Part shown: in pieces, positions 1 through 5,343 of the stretch | How positions within the stretch are numbered: the stretch's first letter is position 1 | How the letters are laid out: every line of letters begins with the position of its first letter | Source of the DNA: Candidatus Woesearchaeota archaeon | Lineage (GTDB): Archaea > Nanobdellota > Nanobdellia > Woesearchaeales > JACPBV01 | DNA: 14,295 nt | NCBI GenBank assembly: GCA_019323195.1 | Contig: JAHWHQ010000052.1 | Span: forward strand, 1 to 14,295 | Direction of reading: 5' to 3' | Made by a program: the position numbers and the translations under genes | Notes under the pieces: generated by a model | Databases searched by the model: none | Told to the model about the DNA's origin: nothing | What the model saw: the letters and a program-made list of their open reading frames with translations, nothing else

Positions 1-79
1 GAAGTATGGTTCTGCAAGAGATCAAGCCAAACAATATAGGCTAACTTTATTCTGCGACTAAGAATGTTATTAATCCATA

Positions 80-117
80 CCACCAGTCTATAGCGGTCAA
101 AGAGCGGTGACTGGTGG
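80..117. repeat. Perfect 9-bp inverted repeat at the methyltransferase start
   Basis: CCACCAGTC at 80-88 is the exact reverse complement of GACTGGTGG at 109-117, with a 20-nt spacer that holds two copies of AGCGGT. The right arm covers the only usable start codon (GTG, 114) of the downstream methyltransferase frame and the in-frame TGA just before it (108-110). In RNA the hairpin would bury that start. The stretch 1-79 holds no complete gene. A short open frame ending at TAA 59-61 could be the tail of a gene lying outside the window, but 19 codons are too few to identify it. Confidence 0.5.
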
Positions 118-641
118 TTCTTGATAACGAAAGAAAAAAATTTATTGGTTTTCTGAATAAAAACGATTTGATCTTGGATATGGGATGCGGATTAGGCAAT
201 GATGTCAAATTTTTTATCAATAATGGCTTTAGATGTATAGGCATTGATAATTCTAAAGGGATGCTCAGGAGAGCCAAAAAGATAGCGCCGGATGGAAATT
301 TTAAGGAGATGGATATGAGGGCTCTAAAGTTTGATGACAGATATTTCGATGCAGTCTGGTCCAAGGCTTCATTGATGCATCTGCCTAAGAGCATGATAAA
401 ATCAGCCTTGTCAGAAGTGAAGAGGGTGCTAAAAAAGAAGGGGATCTTTTTCCTTTCATTAAGGGAGGGCACTGGAGAAAAAATAGAAAAAATTAAGAGA
501 TACGATAACAATCCAAGATTCTTTTCTTATTTCAAAGAAGATGAGATAAAAAGATACCTAAAAGGTTTTAATATCATTGAAATTTCCAGATATGACACCT
601 ACGCATGCAGGTGGATTGCAGTATTCTGCAGGAAAGCATAG
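114..641 (+). CDS. Class I SAM-dependent methyltransferase, small, possibly 5'-truncated
   Basis: Methyltransferase of the Methyltransf_11/UbiE-like type; the substrate cannot be read from the sequence. Motif I is LDMGCGLGN (residues 21-29), the acidic residue after strand 2 is D45 in GIDNSKGM, and D67 lies in the motif III region. FDAVWSKASLMHL (78-90) is the usual post-II segment before the EVKRVLKKKG helix and strand. At 175 residues it is short: such enzymes normally begin with a helix carrying a Y-x-x-I-A pattern about 25-30 residues before motif I. Sequence resembling that helix (YHQSIAVKER) lies in the same frame at 78-107 but is cut off by TGA 108-110, so the GTG at 114 is a forced start. 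It converges on the toxin gene with a 25-nt gap. The fold is secure; whether the gene is intact is not. Confidence 0.8.
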   Translation: MVLDNERKKFIGFLNKNDLILDMGCGLGNDVKFFINNGFRCIGIDNSKGMLRRAKKIAPDGNFKEMDMRALKFDDRYFDAVWSKASLMHLPKSMIKSALSEVKRVLKKKGIFFLSLREGTGEKIEKIKRYDNNPRFFSYFKEDEIKRYLKGFNIIEISRYDTYACRWIAVFCRKA

Positions 642-666
642 TCTCTTTTGGCTTTTATATTATCCC

Positions 667-936
667 TTACCAGCCCTCTTCCAAATCCTTATAAACCTCT
701 TTTCTATGTCCAACCTTAACAATTTCCATCAGTTTTTTATTTTCAAATATGTCTATTAATGCTCTGTAATCCCCTATCCTTAAGCTCCATATATCCTTGC
801 TTTCTAATTTCTTCATAAAGCTTTGAGGTGTATCCTTTATGAAAATTATCTTTTTTAAGATCCTTTCTGTAACCTCTTTTGGAAGTTTTTTAAGTTGTTT
901 TTGTGCCTTTGGCTTAATCTTTATTTCATAAGTCAA
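667..936 (-). CDS. relE: RelE/ParE-superfamily toxin
   Basis: Toxin of a type II toxin-antitoxin pair; RelE-family members cleave mRNA on the ribosome. The 89-residue protein opens with the family pattern YEIKIKPKAQKQLKKLPKEV and a helix. It continues with LRIGDYRALIDI and ends with VKVGHRKEVY, which supplies the C-terminal basic and Tyr residues usual in RelE toxins. I chose TTG at 936 as start because GGTG at 946-943 lies 6 nt upstream and the protein then begins two residues before the YEI strand. An open frame reaches back to TTG 957 or GTG 945, but those would lengthen the overlap with the antitoxin. Its first codons overlap the antitoxin's last codons (926-936), so the two are translationally coupled. 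All key basic residues are present, suggesting an active toxin. The exact subfamily (RelE or ParE target) is unproven. Confidence 0.85.
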   Translation of the reverse strand: MTYEIKIKPKAQKQLKKLPKEVTERILKKIIFIKDTPQSFMKKLESKDIWSLRIGDYRALIDIFENKKLMEIVKVGHRKEVYKDLEEGW

Positions 937-1159
937 TTTTAACACCAAGTTCCTCAATAGCCTGACTTAAAGGTATCCCTTTCTCTTTTCTTGCTTCATC
1001 TATATCTTTAACAGCTTGTTCTGTTAGTCTTGGTTCTTTCATTTCCTTGAATTTCATCAATTTAGTTATGACCTCATTATAACTTTCTCTAGAGTATTCT
1101 TTAAATGTCTTTAATTTATTCAAGGTATTTTTTTTCAATTGTATCGTTGTTAACTCCAT
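926..1159 (-). CDS. Ribbon-helix-helix antitoxin of the RelE pair
   Basis: Small antitoxin (77 residues from ATG 1159) directly upstream of and overlapping the toxin. The N-terminus reads as a ribbon-helix-helix DNA-binding fold: strand ELTTIQL, helix KKNTLNKLKTFKEY, turn, then helix SYNEVITKLMKF. The C-terminal part (RLTEQAVKDIDEARKEKGIP, then SQAIEELGVKIDL) is the charged helix expected to wrap the toxin. ATG 1159 was chosen because GGTGAT lies 5-6 nt upstream; GTG 1168 and ATG 1165 are in frame but sit on that ribosome binding site. The protein probably represses its own promoter at the symmetric site just upstream. The DNA is AT-rich, as expected for an accessory module. Confidence 0.8.
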   Translation of the reverse strand: MELTTIQLKKNTLNKLKTFKEYSRESYNEVITKLMKFKEMKEPRLTEQAVKDIDEARKEKGIPLSQAIEELGVKIDL

Positions 1160-1168
1160 ATCCATCAC

Positions 1169-1212
1169 CCATATAAGTTATATATAATAAATTATATGGA
1201 TGTTATATATAA
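1169..1212 (-). promoter_or_regulatory. Toxin-antitoxin promoter with likely operator repeats
   Basis: CCATATAA (1169-1176) and TTATATGG (1192-1199) form a perfect 8-bp inverted repeat around a palindromic TATA element TTATATATAA (1178-1187), centred about 24 nt from the antitoxin ATG. The 11-mer GTTATATATAA occurs twice, at 1177-1187 and 1202-1212, exactly 25 bp apart. Repeats overlapping the TATA box suit binding by a ribbon-helix-helix repressor. Regulation is inferred from this layout. Confidence 0.6.
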
Positions 1213-1230
1213 ACCTTTCTATCCCCCAAC

Positions 1231-1250
1231 CAAAACCTTTTTATTCCAAC
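1231..1250 (+). promoter_or_regulatory. TATA-box promoter of the DUF371 gene
   Basis: The segment has an A-rich BRE-like stretch (CAAAACC) followed by TTTTTATT at 1238-1245. The T-rich box is about 27 nt before ATG 1271 and no Shine-Dalgarno sequence precedes that ATG, which is the arrangement for a leaderless archaeal transcript. Confidence 0.5.
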
Positions 1251-1270
1251 CCAGTTTCACATCCCTTATA

Positions 1271-1666
1271 ATGGAATACTCATTCACAGCATGGGGCCAC
1301 AAGAACATAACAGGAAAGCATAACAGGACCTTGGAGTTCACCAAAGAGAGCGAACTCTCCATCCAGGGAGACTGCATCCTGGGCGTAAGCTCCAATTTCA
1401 GCATATACGACCTGAAAGAGCTGATAAGGGAAGGCATCAGGCTTAAGATGGTGATAACCGCAGGAGACATATCCGACCAAATAATCTTTGATGCAAACCC
1501 TGCATTTAATGATGAAAATGAAATAGTTATACGGATGGGTGATTTCAGCTCTGACAGGACCTTCGGTATAAAGGCTGACAAGGCATGCTCTTACCTAAAA
1601 AAAGAGCTGAAAGATAAGCTTAACAACCCTGAACAGAAGATAGACATCCTAATCACTAACATTTAG
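1271..1666 (+). CDS. DUF371 family protein
   Basis: Conserved archaeal protein of unknown function. The opening MEYSFTAWGHKNITGKHNRT (1-20), then LEFTKESELSIQGDCILGV, is the pattern I recognise for DUF371. At 131 residues it is close to the length I expect for the family. No membrane segment or signal peptide is visible; the pattern is alternating beta strands with a helix at KACSYLKKELKDKLN near the C-terminus. The frame stays open upstream to ATG 1196, but that extension covers the promoter and encodes an implausible proline-rich leader, so ATG 1271 is preferred. The 3' end overlaps the oppositely oriented PUA gene by 18 nt. The role cannot be inferred beyond its company of translation genes. 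Confidence 0.8.
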   Translation: MEYSFTAWGHKNITGKHNRTLEFTKESELSIQGDCILGVSSNFSIYDLKELIREGIRLKMVITAGDISDQIIFDANPAFNDENEIVIRMGDFSSDRTFGIKADKACSYLKKELKDKLNNPEQKIDILITNI

Positions 1667-2104
1667 CCTTCTTGCCTTAGGCACAAAATTAAGGATCCTT
1701 CCCTCTTTCACCCTTCCGGAGCCAAGGTAATCCTCTCCGCATCTCAGGATAACAAACCCTCCTTCCTTGACCTTTTTCTCTATGTCCTTCCCTTTCATCC
1801 ATTCCCTTGCCTCTTTTTTCTCTAGCAGAACAACATTCCTGTCCGCTTTTGGCCCTATCATCTGCGACCCTTCGATGCTAAGCCTGACCTCATTATCCCT
1901 GAATTCCGCTATATAAGACCCGATAGAATTGATCCTCATTCTGCTTAGATCAATATTTGCCAATTCCTTATTTGCGATAAACACCTTATTCTTATTGTTC
2001 ATAAGAAAGGTATAGTCCAGCTTTTCCCCAAACCCGAACTGCTTCTTTAACAATCCAAGGAATATCTTTCTGTTCTTTTTATCAAGAATCTTCAGGTTCT
2101 GCAT
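1649..2104 (-). CDS. Stand-alone RsmF-C/PUA-like RNA-binding protein
   Basis: A 151-residue protein resembling the RNA-binding C-terminal part of RsmF/NOL1/NOP2 rRNA m5C methyltransferases, here without a methyltransferase domain. The N-terminal ~65 residues (KKNRKIFLGLLKKQFGF, then IGSYIAEFRDNEVRLSIEGS) match the small domain found before PUA in archaeal members. The C-terminal half carries DRNVVLLEKKEAREWMKGKD and then GGFVILRCGEDYLGSGRVKE with GRILNFVPKARRL, the strand-turn pattern ending in P-K-x-x-R-L that marks RsmF-C PUA-like domains. No S-adenosylmethionine motif I or catalytic Cys pair is present. It probably binds rRNA or tRNA in ribosome biogenesis, consistent with aIF5B and Pelota upstream on the same strand. 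One copy of the CTTAGTTCT repeat lies 4 nt before its start codon. Confidence 0.75.
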   Translation of the reverse strand: MQNLKILDKKNRKIFLGLLKKQFGFGEKLDYTFLMNNKNKVFIANKELANIDLSRMRINSIGSYIAEFRDNEVRLSIEGSQMIGPKADRNVVLLEKKEAREWMKGKDIEKKVKEGGFVILRCGEDYLGSGRVKEGRILNFVPKARRLNVSD

Positions 2105-2108
2105 TTTT

Positions 2109-2215
2109 CTTAGTTCTACACAAATCCCTTCATCATCAGATGCAGAAAAATTACCTTAGTTCTGCACTAACCCTTTACTTGTTAGGGGCGGGCCGTTAAC
2201 TTAGTTCTGGACTAG
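2109..2215. repeat. Three spaced copies of CTTAGTTCT with a TTAGT/ACTAA dyad
   Basis: CTTAGTTCT occurs at 2109, 2155 and 2200, 46 and 45 bp apart. Copies 2 and 3 continue as CTTAGTTCTG(C/G)ACTA; copy 1 continues ACACAA. Copy 2 is itself a dyad, TTAGT-TCTGC-ACTAA. The array fills the gap upstream of the PUA gene, and copy 1 adjoins that gene's start codon. It could be an operator array or an RNA element; function is unknown. Confidence 0.5.
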
Positions 2216-2302
2216 TGGGGAGGATAAGTGTGTTTAGTGAACTTCAAAGCTTGCTTTGAAGGTTTACAAATCCAAAGGATTTGAAAAAGCTAAACACCCC
2301 AC
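2215..2302 (-). repeat. Nested inverted repeats spanning the aIF5B stop codon (possible three-way junction RNA)
   Basis: Outer arms GTGTTTAG (2230-2237) and CTAAACAC (2290-2297) are perfect complements. They enclose two perfect hairpins, CTTCAAAGC/GCTTTGAAG (2242-2250 and 2253-2261) and CAAATCC/GGATTTG (2267-2273 and 2277-2283). GTGGGG at 2215-2220 can also pair with CCCCAC at 2297-2302, extending the outer helix with a 10-nt bulge. On the - strand the aIF5B stop codon (TAG, 2292-2290) lies inside the outer helix. The element may be a 3'-end processing or termination structure, or a small palindromic repeat element. Confidence 0.55.
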
Positions 2303-4047
2303 AAAACATTAGTCTTCCTCTTTATCTGCACAATCTCCTTCAATACCTGCTTCTCATCCACTGAAAGGTACTTCTTCATCTCCTTCAGCTTCCTGAAATC
2401 CTTCTCAGGTATGGCTGAATAAAGGACCTCGCCTTCATTTATCTGCCTTCCTACAGTGACCCCTTCCATAGAGACTGCCACCTGTTTCCCTTTCTCTGCC
2501 TTTTCAATATTCTCCTGCTCCATCTGCATGCTTCTTGCTTCTGTAATATTCTTTCCATCCTCTTTCATCAGAGGCGTCCCTACCTTAAGAGTTCCTGCCA
2601 GGACATCAGCCCCAACGACAGCAGGGTTGTTCTGCCTGAAGACATAGCCTTTCATTATCTGGAATTTGCACGGCATAACCAGCTCCTCAAGCTCTTTTGC
2701 CTCTAATCTCCTTTTTTCCTCTGCCTGCCATTTCTCAAACTCCTCTATCAGCTTATAGATGACATTATTCAGGATTACCTTGACATTCTTAGGCTCTGCA
2801 TCAGAGCAGACATTAAACCCAAGTATGACTGACTTTAACGGGTCTTTCTCAAAGTTTGCCTCTGCGTCCGACAAATCTTTTTTTGTGATATTCCCTACAG
2901 AGGCTTTCTTTATCTGTATGTTTTTCTCTTTCAGCAGCTTATCCACTGCCTCTAATGATCCCAGAGAGTCTGCCTTTACCACAATACCATCTTTATCTGT
3001 CTGTATCAGGACCTCCTCGACCTCTGCTTTTATTTCCTGTTTTACCTTTTCTATCTCATCCTTGCAGCACGCCCTTATCGGCATCCCTGACAATACCTCA
3101 TCAATATCATTAGCCGCAATCTTCACCCCTGTTGCAGCATTGACCTCTTTCACAGGCTTGAATTTGCTTTTTTTGTCCCTCATCTCCTTCAGCGGCATTG
3201 GCTCGAACAATCCTTTTACCTTTGTCACTATCGGATCTGCCAGCGTCCCTATAACGATCGTATCATTTCTTTTAAGGCTTCCGTCATAGATTATAACATC
3301 GATTGACTTCCCCAGCCCTTTTTCCTCCTTGACCTCCAGCACAGTCCCTTTTGCCTTCCCCTTAACATCGCATTTCAGGCAGTTCTCAAGGAACCTCTGC
3401 GCCAGCCCTGTAAGCATCATAAGAAGTTCAGGTATCCCTTCCCCTGTTTTTGCAGAGACAGGCACTATCGCTATCCTTTTAGTAAAGTCATCCACCCTGT
3501 CATACCTCTCGCTGTCAAACCCCGCCTCTGCCAGCTTTCCTACAAGCTCATATATCTTCTTGTCCAGCATCTGCCGGATATTCTCTCCCTGCTCTTTTAT
3601 GCTGGTCATAAGCGGCTTGTCTGACGCCTTCCATCCTGGTATAAGGTCTATCTTGTTTGCCGCGATTATGAAAGGTGTCTTGTATTGTTTAAGGATCCCT
3701 ATAGATTCCATCGTCTGCGGCTTGACCCCCTCGTTTATATCAACGACAAGTATTGCAATATCTGCTAAGTTGCCCCCTCTTTTCCTTATGCTCGTAAAGG
3801 CCGCATGCCCTGGCGAGTCTATCATGAGTAATCCTGAGATGCTGAGTTTTGTCTTTAATGACTCTAACAGGCTGCCGCATATCCTTTTGATAGTCCCCAG
3901 AGGGACGATGCTGCACCCTATATGCTGCGTTATTGCCCCTGCCTCTCCTTTAATTATAGAGCTGGACCTGATAAAATCCTGGATGCTTGTCTTCCCATGG
4001 TCAACATGCCCCAGGAATACAACGATTGGCTGCCTTATTGCCGACAT
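2290..4047 (-). CDS. infB: Translation initiation factor aIF5B (IF-2 homologue)
   Basis: GTPase that promotes ribosomal subunit joining in archaeal initiation. The 585-residue protein has a complete G domain: G1 GHVDHGKT (13-20), switch/G2 around GAITQHIG, G3 DSPGH (77-81; most homologues have DTPGH), G4 NKID (131-134) and G5 SAK (198-200). Beta-barrel domain II (TVLEVKEEKGLGKSIDVIIY), domain III (IVVKADSLGSLEAV) and the C-terminal domain IV barrel (YVFRQNNPAVVGADVLAGTL and GRQINEGEVLYSAI) follow in order. The length is usual for archaea and no intein is present. The ATG at 4047 starts next to the first strand; the frame extends to TTG 4074 but those nine residues look like leader DNA. It lies 134 nt downstream of Pelota on the same strand, with its own possible TATA box. 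Confidence 0.95.
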   Translation of the reverse strand: MSAIRQPIVVFLGHVDHGKTSIQDFIRSSSIIKGEAGAITQHIGCSIVPLGTIKRICGSLLESLKTKLSISGLLMIDSPGHAAFTSIRKRGGNLADIAILVVDINEGVKPQTMESIGILKQYKTPFIIAANKIDLIPGWKASDKPLMTSIKEQGENIRQMLDKKIYELVGKLAEAGFDSERYDRVDDFTKRIAIVPVSAKTGEGIPELLMMLTGLAQRFLENCLKCDVKGKAKGTVLEVKEEKGLGKSIDVIIYDGSLKRNDTIVIGTLADPIVTKVKGLFEPMPLKEMRDKKSKFKPVKEVNAATGVKIAANDIDEVLSGMPIRACCKDEIEKVKQEIKAEVEEVLIQTDKDGIVVKADSLGSLEAVDKLLKEKNIQIKKASVGNITKKDLSDAEANFEKDPLKSVILGFNVCSDAEPKNVKVILNNVIYKLIEEFEKWQAEEKRRLEAKELEELVMPCKFQIMKGYVFRQNNPAVVGADVLAGTLKVGTPLMKEDGKNITEARSMQMEQENIEKAEKGKQVAVSMEGVTVGRQINEGEVLYSAIPEKDFRKLKEMKKYLSVDEKQVLKEIVQIKRKTNVLWGV

Positions 4048-4078
4048 TTTTACCACTAAAACCCGAATAATCAAATAT

Positions 4079-4088
4079 CCTTTTTAAA
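4079..4088 (-). promoter_or_regulatory. Probable TATA box of aIF5B
   Basis: Read on the - strand the segment is TTTAAAAAGG, centred about 37 nt before the aIF5B ATG, leaving room for a leader of roughly 10 nt. A weak GTGGT lies just before the start codon. The A/T-rich run beyond it (4089-4115) is compatible with a promoter region. Confidence 0.4.
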
Positions 4089-4115
4089 CATTATTATTGT
4101 TTTATTATTATATTT

Positions 4116-4186
4116 ACAGGCCTTAGCCTCTATCCAGCCTGTAGCCAATGATATTGGGCTGTACTTTAAGACTTAGTAAGGCTAAG
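4116..4186 (-). other. Hairpin-forming gap between Pelota and aIF5B
   Basis: This gap contains ACAGGC/GCCTGT (4116-4121 and 4137-4142), a short CCAAT/ATTGG hairpin near 4144-4156, and CTTAGCCT/AGGCTAAG (4122-4129 and 4179-4186), whose right arm includes the Pelota stop codon. The pairings overlap, so only some can form together. It may serve as a processing or termination signal for Pelota mRNA; no known RNA family is recognised. Confidence 0.3.
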
Positions 4187-5255
4187 AACCCGGATAATCA
4201 AGCCTATACCTTAATATCGCCCCAATGCCGCCTAGGCCGTTAAGTTTTTTTCCTCCTTCATGCTCTGATGAGATGATATGCACAGAGCCTTTCATAGAAT
4301 CCGCCGCCTTCATGATATTATCAATCCTTTCGTAGCTGTTGTTGTCCCTTGCTTTCTGGATCAGGGAGTCTGTAACCAATAATGCCCTGACAGCACCGGC
4401 ATTGGCTGCATTCTCTGTATCCTTAAGGCCGTAGGCAGCCAGGTTATTTTTTGATATCTCTGAAAGCAGTTCCTCAACAAGGCTGATCTCACCGGCAATC
4501 CTGTCTTCCTGAAGGGCAGCTTTGACCTCGGGCCTTTTTAAGACCTCGTCAATGCCGTTTTTTCCTGTTGAATTGCATGTGGCGGCTATTATTATTTTCT
4601 TCAGCTCCCCATTATCAAGCTCTTTCATAAGCTCCTCCTTCCAGAAAGCAGGGCTTGCAAGGATCACTTTTACTGCGCCATACCTCTTCACGTATTCCTC
4701 TGCCTTTTTTATTATCTCCTGGTAGAATTTTCCGCCAGACTCCTCCTCAACAGCCTTTTTCCGCACTTTGCCTTTTATTTCTGTCAGGACATCATAGCCG
4801 TACTTTTTCAGAAGGGCAAAACTGGCCTCTTCCCTGTCCATCACTATGATTATGATTCTTGATTTCTTTTCCTTGCACGCCTCCTTTAGCCTGTCGAGCT
4901 GGTACTTCAGCCATTTCTCTTTTATCAATGTAAAGATGGTGTTAGGTTCAAGGCTGAATGTGTGGTGCTCGCCTTTTTGCACGTCATCAGGGCCTTCTGT
5001 TATTATGCCCAAGACCCTTAATGTCCCTGCCTGCCGGCTGAACTCTATCTTCTCTATCCTTATCTTAAGAAAAACAGGCTTCTTAACTATGCTCTGCTTC
5101 CTGTCGCCTTCGCTGCCTATCTTGATCTTCCTTATGGTCTTTCCTTTAACTATATCACCTATATCTATGATATAGCTCAGATACCATAGGTCATCCTGGT
5201 TCTCTATCTTAAGCTTGGCCTGCTTTTTCTTAAGGTCCATCTGAATCTGTTTCAT
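4182..5255 (-). CDS. pelA: Pelota/Dom34 mRNA surveillance protein
   Basis: Ribosome rescue factor that enters the A site of stalled ribosomes with a GTPase partner (aEF1A in archaea) and leads to subunit splitting. It is related to release factor aRF1 but lacks a GGQ motif. The 357-residue protein has the N-terminal Sm-like domain with DLWYLSYII (22-30) and GEHHTFSLEPN (95-105). A central domain follows, with IIIIVMDREEASFALLKKYG (134-153) and NSTGKNGI (228-235). The C-terminal eL30-like domain ends in HEGGKKLNGLGGIGAILRY (332-350). The length is normal. ATG 5255 is chosen because homologues start just before this point and a TATA box lies about 28 nt upstream. The open frame continues to 5423 only because that DNA is AT-rich and overlaps the divergent gene. 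Confidence 0.93.
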   Translation of the reverse strand: MKQIQMDLKKKQAKLKIENQDDLWYLSYIIDIGDIVKGKTIRKIKIGSEGDRKQSIVKKPVFLKIRIEKIEFSRQAGTLRVLGIITEGPDDVQKGEHHTFSLEPNTIFTLIKEKWLKYQLDRLKEACKEKKSRIIIIVMDREEASFALLKKYGYDVLTEIKGKVRKKAVEEESGGKFYQEIIKKAEEYVKRYGAVKVILASPAFWKEELMKELDNGELKKIIIAATCNSTGKNGIDEVLKRPEVKAALQEDRIAGEISLVEELLSEISKNNLAAYGLKDTENAANAGAVRALLVTDSLIQKARDNNSYERIDNIMKAADSMKGSVHIISSEHEGGKKLNGLGGIGAILRYRLDYPGS

Positions 5256-5265
5256 ATTATCCCTA

Positions 5266-5317
5266 AAAACAATAACTTTATATATAAATTTATTTATTAT
5301 TTCAATAAGTTTAGATA
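5266..5317. promoter_or_regulatory. Bidirectional TATA promoter with leader copy 1
   Basis: The perfect palindrome TTTATATATAAA (5277-5288) is centred about 28 nt before the Pelota start on the - strand and about 61 nt before the anchored surface protein on the + strand. It can therefore serve both, leaderless for Pelota and with a ~35-nt leader for the + gene. The 52-bp segment matches 6567-6618 without gaps at 43 of 52 positions, and that copy lies only upstream of a + gene, which supports + strand promoter function. Confidence 0.6.
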
Positions 5318-5343
5318 CTGCTCTAAAAACAAGAAGGTGATTG

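Noticed and set aside
2..61. C-terminal end of an upstream gene (frame ending TAA at 59-61)
   Set aside because: Nineteen codons with no recognisable motif; chance open frame cannot be excluded.
2109..2215. CRISPR array
   Set aside because: Only three 9-14 bp units, imperfect in copy 1, with no cas genes in the window; CRISPR repeats are normally longer.
2230..2297. Integron attC site, because of the nested inverted repeats around GTTTAG
   Set aside because: No integrase or cassette arrangement is present and the inner hairpins do not follow the attC core-site layout.
2759..4087. Long + strand frames (2759-3289 and 3329-4087) opposite aIF5B
   Set aside because: They are antisense shadows of a conserved coding region; their translations are Ser/Phe/Ile-rich and match no family pattern.
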